In this document: positions 52,435 to 60,819 of the stretch, one piece after another
Layout: the number at the start of each line of letters is the position of its first letter
How positions within the stretch are numbered: position 1 is the stretch's first letter
NCBI GenBank assembly: GCA_041859875.1
Contig: JBFLFY010000004.1
Span: forward strand, 1-64,000
Direction of reading: 5' to 3'
Origin: Thermocaproicibacter sp041859875
Lineage (GTDB): Bacteria; Bacillota; Clostridia; Oscillospirales; Acutalibacteraceae
Length of the DNA: 64,000 bases
Program-made: the position numbers and the translations under genes
Notes under the pieces: model-generated
Database searches by the model: none
Seen by the model: the letters and a program-made list of their open reading frames with translations, nothing else
What the model was told of the DNA's origin: nothing

Positions 52435-53415
52435 ATGACTTCAAAAAAAGGGACCGTCCTGCTCTGCCTGCTGTTCTACCTTGCCATGCTTCTGCTGCCG
52501 CTTATGGCACTTGGAGGCGGAAAAAGTCCTGGAAAACCGGGAAGCTCGCCGCCGCTGAAACTTCCGCCGGGAAGTTTCTTCCGCTTACAAGACTCCTCCA
52601 CAGGCAAAATGCTAACGGTGGACGACGAAACTTTCGTACGCGGCACGGTAGCAACTGAGATGTCACCGGAAGCCCCCCAAGAGGCCCTGAAAGCGCAGGC
52701 AGTTGCCGCACGCACTTACTACGGCAGGCTGCGGGAAAATCACCGCAGCAGCCCGGGAAGCGCAAACAGCGCAGACTTTACCGTGGACACAGCGAACCGC
52801 AACATTTACATGACGGTAGACGATATGAAGAAGCATTGGGGAGGGAACTTCGACCAGTACTATAAAAGCATCTGCAGCGCCTGTGACGCTGTTTCCGGAC
52901 AGGTTCTCCGCAGCGGCGGAAAACTGATAGACGCAACCTACTTTGCCATTTCCGGCGGAAGCACAGAAGACGCAGCCGACGTGTGGGGCTCCAAATGCTC
53001 GTACCTCGTTTCCGTCGCAAGCCCATGGGATGCCTTTGCGGGCGGTTACCAGACTTCCGCTTCTTTTTCGGCGGATGACTTTAAGGCTAAGATTCTGAAA
53101 ACTGCGCCAAAAGCAGACCTGAGCGGCGCAGTCCAAAGCTGGGTCGGCGCTTCCGACCGTTCCCCAGCCGGAACGGTAAAGAATATCAAGATTGGCGGGC
53201 AGGTTCTTACCGGAAGCCAGGTGCGCACAGCCTTTGGCCTGCGCTCGGCAGATTTCACCGTAACGTTCACAAACGGCAGCTTCACCTTTGACGTAAAAGG
53301 CTACGGGCACGGCGTTGGCATGAGCCAAGTTGGCGCGGAAGCTATGGCGCGCGATGGCGCAGGCTACAAACAGATCCTTTCCTGGTACTACCCAAACACC
53401 ACCCTCACGAAATAG
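52435..53415 (+). CDS. SpoIID/LytB domain protein
   Basis: SpoIID is a lytic transglycosylase that degrades glycan strands lacking stem peptides during engulfment. I start at ATG 52435 behind GGGAGGG, giving 326 residues. One membrane anchor (about 9-27) is followed by the SpoIID domain: VRGTVATEMSPEAPQEALKAQAVAARTYY with the catalytic Glu, YFAISGGSTEDAADVWGS, and the C-terminal GYGHGVGMSQVGAEAMA. The length and anchor fit SpoIID, but a vegetative paralogue is possible since spoIIQ and spoIIID are not adjacent. Confidence 0.9.
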   Translation: MTSKKGTVLLCLLFYLAMLLLPLMALGGGKSPGKPGSSPPLKLPPGSFFRLQDSSTGKMLTVDDETFVRGTVATEMSPEAPQEALKAQAVAARTYYGRLRENHRSSPGSANSADFTVDTANRNIYMTVDDMKKHWGGNFDQYYKSICSACDAVSGQVLRSGGKLIDATYFAISGGSTEDAADVWGSKCSYLVSVASPWDAFAGGYQTSASFSADDFKAKILKTAPKADLSGAVQSWVGASDRSPAGTVKNIKIGGQVLTGSQVRTAFGLRSADFTVTFTNGSFTFDVKGYGHGVGMSQVGAEAMARDGAGYKQILSWYYPNTTLTK

Positions 53416-53463
53416 AAGCAGCAGAGGCCGGTTCCAAAGCAGGAACCGGCCCCATTTAATGGC

Positions 53464-53504
53464 AGAAGCGCACCCCGCAAAATGCAGGGTGCGCTTCTGT
53501 TTTT
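53464..53504 (+). terminator. Terminator of the spoIID-like gene
   Basis: AGAAGCGCACCC pairs with GGGTGCGCTTCT, then GTTTTTC. A second hairpin GGCCGGTTCC/GGAACCGGCC precedes it at about 53427-53452. Confidence 0.9.
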
Positions 53505-53747
53505 CTAGCACTAAGCGGCGGCCAGTGCAGAACACCAACCGCCGCCACGCCCCTCCTCCGGCACGAATGAGCACAAACCGGTATCTTGTCAAGTAAATTC
53601 TGGATATTTATTTGTTCTATTTCTTCTTTAAAACCCTGTAACTACCGTGTTTGCAGTCAATTTTTTCTTTCCTGAGGTAAAATATGGCATTCCCCGTTCC
53701 CCGGCTGCCGCCGCAGGTACGAAGAATACCTGAAATCCGTGGGCGGG
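53505..53747. other. Gene-free stretch
   Basis: I see no gene here. A GC-rich inverted repeat, GGCGGC...GCCGCC (about 53517-53547), could end transcripts arriving from the MORN gene on the minus strand. The rest is AT-rich with no recognisable element. Confidence 0.5.
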
Positions 53748-55199
53748 CTACCGTGAAGGCAGCTGCCCGGGGCCGGAAAGATCCATGCGAAGAGCGCCGT
53801 TTTTCCAGATACCTGAGCGCTTTACACGCCCCGCGCCAAACTCGGTGCCAAAACCGTTCCGGCGGCCGTTTTTCCAGCCGCCGGTGTAAAGCAGGGTGCC
53901 GCTGGGGGAAAACTCGGTTCCGCAGCCGGTGGCGGTGCCGTTTTCCCACCGGCCAACGAAGATAGAGCCGTCACCCGCGCCGAAGGCCACACCCAGGCCG
54001 TTGCGCAGGTTCTGCTTCCAGCCGCCCACATAGCAGAGCCTGCCGGATTTGTAGTAGTAAACGCCGAAACCCTCGCGCAAGCCGCCGTGGTAGCCGCCTT
54101 CGTATGCCGTTCGCCCGCCGGGGCCCTGCGTGCGCCCAAAGCCCTCGCGCAAGCCGTCCTGCAGCCTGCCAAAGTAGAGGTAGCTTTCCATGCCGCTCAC
54201 CACAATGCGCTCTGCGGGCACGACGCCCTCTTCCGGCGGGATTTCCCGCACAGGCGGAGGTTTCGCGGGCTCTTTTCTTTCTTCTGCCGCAGCGTTTTCC
54301 GGCGTTTTTTCCGCTTCCCTGCGCGCAGGCACGCCCCCGCGCACACCGCCGCGCACACCGCCGCGCAGCCCCCTAGCCGCAACGGCATACTTTGCCGGGT
54401 GGCCAACGTTTCTTCCTGACGGAATCCGTGGCACTGGATGCTGCGGCTTTTTTTCCGCCGCGCTTTCCGCAGGGCTTTGCACCGGATTTTCAGCCATGGC
54501 GCGCCGCTCGCTGCTCCCATCGTTTTCAATCACCTGAAAGGTAAGGTCTTCTTCCGGCGCAGCCGCCCACTCCGGCGTCAGCTGCGAAGGGTCGTCCTGC
54601 AGGCGCTGGGCAAGGCTCTGGCGCCGGGTAAGCTCCTCTTCCGTGCAAAAGCAAAACGTACCGGCATCGGTTTCGGCTGAAATCTCCGGCTCGCCCGCTT
54701 CCGCGTTTATATAGCTCTGCGCAGCAGTTCCGGGGCTGTATGGGCACGGCACAAGCAGCGTTTCGGTTTTAGCGCCCGCTTCCCCCGGCTCCGTTTTCAA
54801 AATGCCGTTTTCCTGCCGCTTCAGCACCAGAACGGGGCTTGCCGGGTTTCCATTATAATAGGAAGTCTGAACCCAATGCAGCCCGGCGTCATAAGTCAGC
54901 GCCGAATGCAGGCGGCCCGAAAAATTATGTACTACAATGCGGAAAGCTCCCCCCGGAAGGCGGAAGGCCTCCTGCAGCGTGGCTTTTCCGCTCGTCTTTT
55001 TCCAGAAGAGGCAGCCCTTTCCCACACGGTACTTCACCCGCACGGCCTGTCCGTTTTCTACGGCACGCACATTTCCGTGCGCTGTGCGGCCCTTTGTGAA
55101 ATACCGGCGGCGCGCGTCGCCTGGCTCAAACCCGCCGGGAATATCGTACTTGCTGCTGCTTACCTTATAATATTCAATTTTGTTCGTTTGTTCCGGCAT
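53748..55199 (-). CDS. MORN-repeat protein with low-complexity linker
   Basis: About six MORN repeats fill residues 340-475 (YEGGYHGGLREGFGVYY, YVGGWKQNLRNGLGV, YTGGWKNGRRNGFGTEF and others). MORN repeats often bind membranes or partner proteins. The N-terminal part (1-135) is a beta-rich domain I do not recognise (KYDIPGGFEPGDARRRYFTKG). The linker (about 200-330) is Pro/Ala/Glu-rich and contains a GLRGGVRGGVRGGV repeat. I start at ATG 55199 behind GGGAGG, giving 483 residues. It lies on the same strand as the minor pilin operon but behind a terminator and a 305-base gap, so joint function is possible but not shown. Base composition is richer in GC than its neighbours. Confidence 0.75.
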   Translation of the reverse strand: MPEQTNKIEYYKVSSSKYDIPGGFEPGDARRRYFTKGRTAHGNVRAVENGQAVRVKYRVGKGCLFWKKTSGKATLQEAFRLPGGAFRIVVHNFSGRLHSALTYDAGLHWVQTSYYNGNPASPVLVLKRQENGILKTEPGEAGAKTETLLVPCPYSPGTAAQSYINAEAGEPEISAETDAGTFCFCTEEELTRRQSLAQRLQDDPSQLTPEWAAAPEEDLTFQVIENDGSSERRAMAENPVQSPAESAAEKKPQHPVPRIPSGRNVGHPAKYAVAARGLRGGVRGGVRGGVPARREAEKTPENAAAEERKEPAKPPPVREIPPEEGVVPAERIVVSGMESYLYFGRLQDGLREGFGRTQGPGGRTAYEGGYHGGLREGFGVYYYKSGRLCYVGGWKQNLRNGLGVAFGAGDGSIFVGRWENGTATGCGTEFSPSGTLLYTGGWKNGRRNGFGTEFGAGRVKRSGIWKNGALRMDLSGPGQLPSR

Positions 55200-55413
55200 A
55201 GATGTTTCCTCCCACTTCTTTCCCTTCCCCGCAGGAAAGGCGGTAAAAAGGAGCGGCTGCTTCCCAGATTTTCGGTTTTCTTCGTTCTTTTTGCAGTATG
55301 GCACGCAAAGCTGTTCCTTTGTGCTTTTTCCATTTTACCTGCATCTGCAAAAAAAAGATGGCGAAAACTGCCTCCTGCTGAGTTTTGAAAAAAAAACCAC
55401 GGATTTTTCTTCC

Positions 55414-55477
55414 AAAAAAAGCAGAAGCTCCTTTTGTGCAATAAAAATATCATATCACACATTGGGGACTTCTGCTA
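55414..55477 (-). terminator. Long-loop terminator of the minor pilin operon
   Basis: On the minus strand AGCAGAAGTCC pairs with GGAGCTTCTGCT over a loop of about 40 bases, followed by TTTTTTT. The rest of 55200-55504 holds no gene. Confidence 0.6.
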
Positions 55478-55504
55478 TACTTTCTGCCTGATGCTTGCCG
55501 CGGT

Positions 55505-56044
55505 TTAACTGCCGGGCGTTACCACAATATACTTTGGCGCGGGGTCGGTCACCTTCAGCGGGAGAAGGGCGCTTTTTTTCGAAATCATGGGCACGGTATT
55601 TTCGGGAACATTGTTCAGCACAATTCCGCCCGAAAACCGGAAGGTGCGGTGGTTGCTGGAGGTAATGATTTCATACTCCAGCTGCTGGTTTTCATTGATA
55701 TTCTCGGTATACAGGTTCACCTGCTGAACGCCGCTTATCTGCATGACTTCCTTGCCGTTTTCCTGTACATGAAACGTACCGGACTGAAAGAAAAGATTAT
55801 CAACCACACCGGTGCCCTGCGCACTTTTCACTTCAATGCTGTTCGCTGTAGGAAGATTTTTTCGAAGCCACGTTTCCAGCAGCTGCGCATCACCGTGGTT
55901 GACATAATCCGTCGCACCGCCCATAGCATCCTGAGAACCGCTGAAAAAAGCCACGCTTGCCGCGCCGATTACGATGACCGAAATGACGCAAACCGCAATC
56001 AGCTCGACCAGTGACATTCCTTTTTTATTCATACGCCTGCGCAT
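55505..56044 (-). CDS. Prepilin-type N-terminal methylation protein (PilW/GspJ-like minor pilin)
   Basis: The N-terminus MRRRMNKKG-MSLVELIAV has the class III cleavage site, with Glu5 after the cut, and a hydrophobic helix (about 10-33). The 179-residue protein is a minor pilin candidate of the PilW/GspJ size. The globular part is beta-rich (GTFHVQENGKEVMQISG). It is the third gene of the minor pilin operon, 39 bases after the 561-residue gene, and would need the prepilin peptidase encoded at 63 kb. Confidence 0.85.
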   Translation of the reverse strand: MRRRMNKKGMSLVELIAVCVISVIVIGAASVAFFSGSQDAMGGATDYVNHGDAQLLETWLRKNLPTANSIEVKSAQGTGVVDNLFFQSGTFHVQENGKEVMQISGVQQVNLYTENINENQQLEYEIITSSNHRTFRFSGGIVLNNVPENTVPMISKKSALLPLKVTDPAPKYIVVTPGS

Positions 56045-56083
56045 ACAATTTCCCCTTCCCGTGTACCGAACGGCTTTTCGAAG

Positions 56084-57769
56084 TTAAGAGCCTAAAAACG
56101 CATTTTTGGCGGAATCTGCACTAAGAAGGTCGACGCTTCCACCCTTTATATTATGCATGCCAGCGCTTGCCCGGTACAGCACGGTACCGTCGCTGCTTTC
56201 GACTGTAAGGTCATGGTAAAGAACCAGCGAACTCGCGGTTACAACGAACTTGCTGCCCGCCGATTGCTTCAGCACCATAGCCGTAGAAAATTTTGCCGGG
56301 TCGCCGTCGCCACTCTGAATGTTCAGCGTTACCGTTCCCGCCTGCATGGTCACTGTTTTATTTTCCGGAAGCTGCAGCGTCGTTTTTGAATTGATAATCT
56401 GCATGGCAATCCGGTTCGCTTTATAAGTCTGCGCGTCGGAGCCCCACGAAGAATAATTGTTCACATACATATAAACGTCTTTGCCGGTCTGGTTGGAAGG
56501 GTTAGGGTCACCGCGCTGCTGCATCCGCAGCTGGTCGCCGCTCTGCAGCACGCCATTCTGCGTCCAGTTTGCCGCGCCGTTGTAGGTGTACGGGTACTGC
56601 TTCTGCGGCGTTGACGGCGCATTAGCCGCGTATTCGCCGGAAACAAGATTTTTTTTCTGCCATGTGCTGACAATATAATCCGCACTGTATGTTTGCAAAA
56701 CAGACTTCACGCCATCGGTAACCGGCGTGAGCACACAGCCTTTGCTCCAAAGGTTCTGCGAGCGTGTAAAGGTATAAAGGCCAGCGGAATACTTTTTAAC
56801 TACCATATCGGGGCTAATGCTATTGTAGTCCTTGTCGAGGCTGTCGGTCTGAATAATTTGGCAGTCCTGGGCGAAATAAATGTAAGCATTGGAAGAGTCC
56901 AAAGGGCTAAGGTTTATCTGAGGGTCGTCGCCTTTGTCATCGTTATTTCTCTTGTACGTAAGCGCTTCGGAGGCGATGTAGACGAAATTTGTTTTCAGGT
57001 TAGCCACCTGTGATGCGCTGTCGGCGTAAATGGAGCTGACATCCTGCAGACGCTTACTGCTGCCGCCGTTGCCGCCAAGGAAGAAAAGGCTCGGAGCAGA
57101 AAGGTTACGGCTCTGTTTGCCAGACTCATTATGCATAATGGGGCCAAACACCACGGGGTAGGCAGAAGTGTAGTCGCCTTCCTTAAAGACTGGCGTATCC
57201 ACTTTATCTGCAACCTGGTTGTTTCTGTATTTGGTGCCGTAAAGGAGAAACGGCACACCGCTCTCCGGGCCGGAAGGCGGGTACTCCGGCACTACCGGAG
57301 GCGGTGTCGTCGGAATGGCACCACCAAGATAGCAGTCTGCCATAGCGGAAGCGAAGCCGTTCATCTGAACGCAGTTTTTGCCGCCGTTATAGTAGGCACG
57401 GGATGTAATGCGGTAACCCACCAGTTCACTGCCATCCCACTGGTCGGTCAGAATATACTGCCTTTTTGCGCCCGTTGGGGAAAAATTGGCTTGGGAACTC
57501 CCACAGTAGGCAGCGCCGCTGATGTCTGCCGCCAGCTGGGCGCTGGTTGGCATTGTGCTTTTCTTAGACAAATAGGCAATCAGCGTATCAGTCAGTTTCT
57601 GCGTGGCGGCGGCGGCCCCCTCCTGAGTATCGTCCGAAAGGATGGATGTTCGCCCCGCGCTAACCAGCGAAAGTGACGCTATTACGCCGATTACCAGAAT
57701 ACATACCGCGCAGATTTCTTCCACAAGGGAAACACCGTGCTTGGAATTTCTCGTTTGACCTCTGGCCAT
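56084..57769 (-). CDS. Large minor pilin (PilV-like N-terminus)
   Basis: The N-terminus SKHG-VSLVEEICAVCILVIGVIA is a prepilin signal with Glu5. Behind the helix is an extracytoplasmic region of more than 500 residues, far longer than common PilV proteins. It contains a Pro-rich linker (VVPEYPPSGPESGVP, about 168-182) and a large beta domain. Part of this domain resembles the 600-residue neighbour: PVVFGP with a following NLSAPSLFFLGGNGG, then LKTNFVYIASE, match PMIFSKSD, PEAYFINDGG and LSSNFVYFKTK. This looks like a tip or adhesin subunit. Starts with ATG behind AAAGGAGGA. Confidence 0.8.
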   Translation of the reverse strand: MARGQTRNSKHGVSLVEEICAVCILVIGVIASLSLVSAGRTSILSDDTQEGAAAATQKLTDTLIAYLSKKSTMPTSAQLAADISGAAYCGSSQANFSPTGAKRQYILTDQWDGSELVGYRITSRAYYNGGKNCVQMNGFASAMADCYLGGAIPTTPPPVVPEYPPSGPESGVPFLLYGTKYRNNQVADKVDTPVFKEGDYTSAYPVVFGPIMHNESGKQSRNLSAPSLFFLGGNGGSSKRLQDVSSIYADSASQVANLKTNFVYIASEALTYKRNNDDKGDDPQINLSPLDSSNAYIYFAQDCQIIQTDSLDKDYNSISPDMVVKKYSAGLYTFTRSQNLWSKGCVLTPVTDGVKSVLQTYSADYIVSTWQKKNLVSGEYAANAPSTPQKQYPYTYNGAANWTQNGVLQSGDQLRMQQRGDPNPSNQTGKDVYMYVNNYSSWGSDAQTYKANRIAMQIINSKTTLQLPENKTVTMQAGTVTLNIQSGDGDPAKFSTAMVLKQSAGSKFVVTASSLVLYHDLTVESSDGTVLYRASAGMHNIKGGSVDLLSADSAKNAFLGS

Positions 57770-57787
57770 GCCCGTTCCTCCTTTCCA

Positions 57788-59590
57788 TTAAGAAAATGTA
57801 TATTTGCCGTCTGTAATGGAGTAGCTACTGCCGCCCGGAATTGGCGCTCCAGTCGAAACATACTTTTTCATACCTGCCTTCATTGCATCCACATCCAGCA
57901 GGTTGGTTCCACACGGCACACTGTAGGTGTAGGTCGAAGGATCATGCGGGTCTACATAATCATCTTTCGAAGGGTCCGTGAACTGCCGTAATAACTCAAA
58001 AGTGTTGCCGCTTAGGTCTTCGACCTTCAGGCCATGCGGAAGCACCAAAATAACACTTTTTGAGTTGTCTGCCGGGTAACCGGCATAAAGGGCAGAGTTG
58101 CTGAAAGTGGGTTTCAGCACCGTTTCTTCGGAAGGTTTAAGCCAAGGGCTGCCGTTGTAGTTTTGCACATTGAGCCAGAGCCGCCCCGGGACACTTGTTG
58201 TATCGCTCGTGTCAAGCGGATCCACCTGAAAAGTAAAAGGCTGCTTCGGTACGGTAAACACGTTTGAGCTAAGGTTTTCAATTTCAAAAGTAATGCTGTG
58301 TGCTGTAAACTTTAAGAGGCTTGTCGAAGTGAAATTATTCAGTTCGCCCAGGCCGGTCGGGCACAGATTTAAATAGACATCCTTCCCTGCTTGCGGGGCA
58401 CCGTCGATTGTGCCAGACTGCAGTTTGCCGCCATCCGTCCACCCTATGCCGCCGTCGCGCTCACTGGAAACCAGCGGGTAGCCCTTTGACAAAGTGGAAC
58501 TGTTCAGATAAGTTACATTGTTCACATAGGTCTTAGTGGGAAATTTGCCGCCGGAACTTTGTGAATTGCCCATTTGTACCGTAATATTTGGAGTGCCATC
58601 CTCAATCTCCGCCATGTTGGTAATCCGTTTCAGCTTCCCATTGGTGTAACTGTCAGAATCTAAAAGATCCGTTTGATCTTTGAAGTAATAATAACCGGCT
58701 GCAATACTTGGTAAACTCGCTCCTGCAATCTGAACCGCGTTGTCAGTGCCGAAGCAAACGATGCCGACATAACTGCTGTCGTTGGCGTCAGGTTGGAGAA
58801 TCTGGTAGTCTGTGTTGTCTGAATCAATACTCGCCCAAAGTTCGTTTTTCAAAATAAGATGCTGGCTTTTTGTGGCATCCGCCGTCAGTTTCGTCTTAAA
58901 ATAAACAAAATTTGAACTGAGAGTCCACTGCGCGCTACCTGCATCCGCACCAAACTGAAGACCGCCGTCATTGATAAAGTAAGCTTCGGGCACCCTAGTC
59001 TTCACCGTGCTGTTGCATTCCACATCCGACTTGCTAAAAATCATGGGGTACGGGGACTGCGCATCTGTTGAAACATTAAAAGAATTCGGCGTTTTGCCGG
59101 AGTTGATAACCTGGGCGCGGCCATCATAGCGGGCACCGGCAAGAAGAAAGGTGTTCGGGCTCAAGGCGCCGTTGAAAGTCAGCGTAAAAGTATAGTTCAG
59201 CTTCTGCATTTTCCCGGAATTTTTGCCTTTTACCAGCGCAGAAATTTTCCACTGGCTGCCGCTCACATTTTTGCACTGGGCATAGCAATTTGTGCCGTCT
59301 GGGCTGCAGCTGGTGGAAAGTTCTTTGAAAGAGTCGCCATCCGGCCCCACGGAAAACTCCGTAAGCGACCCGTTTGCCTTCGCCTTCTCACAAACGAGCA
59401 TATGCGCGTACTGTATGGCGGACTTTGCCTTTAGGTAAGTCTGCCGGCTGTCGGTGCTTATCCCGGTCATGCTCAGGCTGCTGACGGAAGCCGTAAAAAT
59501 AATAGACGAAAAAATAATCAGCGCCACCACAGAAACGATAACAACGACGAGCGAAAGGCCCTTTTTACTTTTTTTCACAGAAAAACACAT
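57788..59590 (-). CDS. Large minor pilin without Glu5 (PilX/GspK-like)
   Basis: The N-terminus KKSKKG-LSLVVVIVSVVALIIF is a prepilin signal, but position 5 after the cut is Val instead of Glu. Loss of Glu5 is typical of the GspK/PilX subunit that caps the tip of type II secretion and type IV pili. The body is over 560 residues and beta-rich, much larger than ordinary PilX. It shares patches with the 561-residue pilin. First gene of the minor pilin operon, behind a TTGAAA-17-TATAAT promoter. Function as a tip subunit is inferred. Confidence 0.82.
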   Translation of the reverse strand: MCFSVKKSKKGLSLVVVIVSVVALIIFSSIIFTASVSSLSMTGISTDSRQTYLKAKSAIQYAHMLVCEKAKANGSLTEFSVGPDGDSFKELSTSCSPDGTNCYAQCKNVSGSQWKISALVKGKNSGKMQKLNYTFTLTFNGALSPNTFLLAGARYDGRAQVINSGKTPNSFNVSTDAQSPYPMIFSKSDVECNSTVKTRVPEAYFINDGGLQFGADAGSAQWTLSSNFVYFKTKLTADATKSQHLILKNELWASIDSDNTDYQILQPDANDSSYVGIVCFGTDNAVQIAGASLPSIAAGYYYFKDQTDLLDSDSYTNGKLKRITNMAEIEDGTPNITVQMGNSQSSGGKFPTKTYVNNVTYLNSSTLSKGYPLVSSERDGGIGWTDGGKLQSGTIDGAPQAGKDVYLNLCPTGLGELNNFTSTSLLKFTAHSITFEIENLSSNVFTVPKQPFTFQVDPLDTSDTTSVPGRLWLNVQNYNGSPWLKPSEETVLKPTFSNSALYAGYPADNSKSVILVLPHGLKVEDLSGNTFELLRQFTDPSKDDYVDPHDPSTYTYSVPCGTNLLDVDAMKAGMKKYVSTGAPIPGGSSYSITDGKYTFS

Positions 59591-59645
59591 CTCCCCGCTG
59601 GATATTCCAAAGCATCCACAAATTTGCTGTATTTTATGGCACTAT

Positions 59646-59673
59646 TTTACATTCTTTCATTCAGTGTTATTAT
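59646..59673 (+). promoter_or_regulatory. Possible plus-strand promoter facing the pilA attenuator
   Basis: TTTACA is 16 bases from TATTAT, lying over the minus-strand promoter. It would make a leader of about 110 bases before the nine-codon frame at 59795. Weak by itself. Confidence 0.4.
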
Positions 59674-59697
59674 ATACTGCACATTTCGAAATTTCAA
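59669..59697 (-). promoter_or_regulatory. Promoter of the minor pilin operon
   Basis: On the minus strand TTGAAA (59697-59692) and TATAAT (59674-59669) are 17 bases apart. They overlap the -10 of the opposite, plus-strand promoter. Confidence 0.8.
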
Positions 59698-59794
59698 CAG
59701 GCTGAGCAATTAAAATTTTTTTCGGAATTTTGCTCCGTAAAGTTCAGCGCACTCCCATTTCACCGCATTTCATTCTATGAAAGGGGAATGCCGT

Positions 59795-59824
59795 ATGACA
59801 AATTATCCGCCTCACGCCTGGTAA
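59795..59824 (+). CDS. Leader peptide in the pilA attenuator
   Basis: Nine codons, MTNYPPHAW then TAA, lie eight bases behind AAGGGG. The codons for PPHAW form the 5' arm of the terminator hairpin that follows, an arrangement like amino-acid leader attenuators. Translation has not been shown. Confidence 0.4.
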   Translation: MTNYPPHAW

Positions 59825-59852
59825 ATACAGCCGGGCGGCTGGCGGATTTTTT
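59806..59852 (+). terminator. Attenuator-type terminator between the pilin operons
   Basis: TCCGCC pairs with GGCGGA, and inside them GCCTGG pairs with CCGGGC, followed by ATTTTTTA. It reads on the plus strand, 110 bases before the pilA promoter, and its 5' arm overlaps the leader peptide. Confidence 0.8.
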
Positions 59853-59962
59853 AGGCTGGTTTCCTCATACTGCTGTAACATCCAAGCGGTGCATTTGGTC
59901 GAACTTTTTTCATTTTGTACAATTTAAATTATTCCTATGCGCTAATTTGTGTTAATATGCTA

Positions 59963-59991
59963 TTGACAATGGTTCTCTTGTGTGGCAATAT
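59963..59991 (+). promoter_or_regulatory. Promoter of pilA
   Basis: TTGACA and CAATAT are 17 bases apart. The 5' UTR would be about 165 bases long, with a GAATATT/AATATTC hairpin near 60016-60036 and a C-rich stretch. No known riboswitch consensus is recognised. Confidence 0.6.
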
Positions 59992-60161
59992 ATGGTTGTA
60001 AGTTTTCCAGAAGAATATTTAAGACGAATATTCCGCACCGCACACCTCTGCACCGCGCATCTCCTTGGGGCCGAACGGTAAGAACGGGCGGCGTAAAAGA
60101 TTTTGGTGTACAGACGATGGAAGCTTAACAAACAACTTATTTTTGGAAGGGGATAATCTTT

Positions 60162-60665
60162 ATGTCTATCAAGGCGAACCTTTCTGCAAAATCAGCCGTT
60201 CTGCAGAAAAAGAACAGTAAAAAAGGCTTTACTCTCGTTGAACTGGTCATTGTCATCGCGGTCCTGGCAATTATTGCCGCCATCGCCATTCCGACCGTAG
60301 TAAACGTTATTACCAATGCAAACAAGTCGACCGACATAACCAATGCGCAGACTATTGAAAACACGATTAAAACGGCTGAGTCCGAAGTAGCCGCGAACGG
60401 AACAACTAAATCTGACCGTGCAGATGCACTTATCAAAAGCAAAACGCCGACTATTACATTTTTGCTGCAAACCTATGGCGTCGACCCAACTATTATGTCC
60501 AGTCCAAAAACAACGGGTGCCGTATTTCACTATATTAAATCTACTGGGAAAGTAATAGCCTGCAAGGACGACAAAACTCTCATCGACGGCACAGAGGATA
60601 AAAATCCTATTATTAAAGCCGACGGTAAATATACAATAACCGGTGACGAATTATCAGTCGGCTAA
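60162..60665 (+). CDS. pilA: Major type IV pilin
   Basis: The 167-residue prepilin has a long basic leader (MSIKANLSAKSAVLQKKNSKKG) cut before FTLVELVIVIAVLAIIAA, with Glu5 and an uninterrupted hydrophobic helix, the type IV a and clostridial PilA layout. The remaining 115 residues form a small C-terminal globular domain without a disulfide Cys pair. Start at ATG behind GGAAGGGG. It is the first gene of the plus-strand pilus operon and ends at a strong terminator, so it may be made in excess of the downstream genes. Confidence 0.9.
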   Translation: MSIKANLSAKSAVLQKKNSKKGFTLVELVIVIAVLAIIAAIAIPTVVNVITNANKSTDITNAQTIENTIKTAESEVAANGTTKSDRADALIKSKTPTITFLLQTYGVDPTIMSSPKTTGAVFHYIKSTGKVIACKDDKTLIDGTEDKNPIIKADGKYTITGDELSVG

Positions 60666-60702
60666 TGATAATTTCTGGGCGGCCAGATTCACAGGGATTT
60701 TT

Positions 60703-60734
60703 GCAAAAGCCCGCTTCGGCGGGCTTTTGCTCTT
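60703..60734 (+). terminator. Terminator of pilA
   Basis: GCAAAAGCCCGC pairs with GCGGGCTTTTGC around TTCG, followed by TCTTTT. Downstream genes need read-through or a promoter not identified here. Confidence 0.9.
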
Positions 60735-60819
60735 TTGCTGTATTCAGCAGAAATTTCTAAAGAAGCAAAACACAGAAGTGTAAATATCATGGAACCAAAA
60801 TCTTTCGCGAGGTGAGGAC

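Noticed and set aside
54330..54380. GC-rich short repeat suggesting a CRISPR or mobile element
   Set aside because: It is only the codons for a GGVRGGVRGGV linker inside the MORN gene. Repeat units are too short and lack spacers.
59788..59955. 55-codon frame starting at ATG 59788
   Set aside because: The ribosome site is too close to the start, the frame crosses a strong terminator, and no family pattern is visible.
59990..60160. Cyclic di-GMP riboswitch upstream of pilA
   Set aside because: I could not find the conserved aptamer core of either class, so I report only a long leader.
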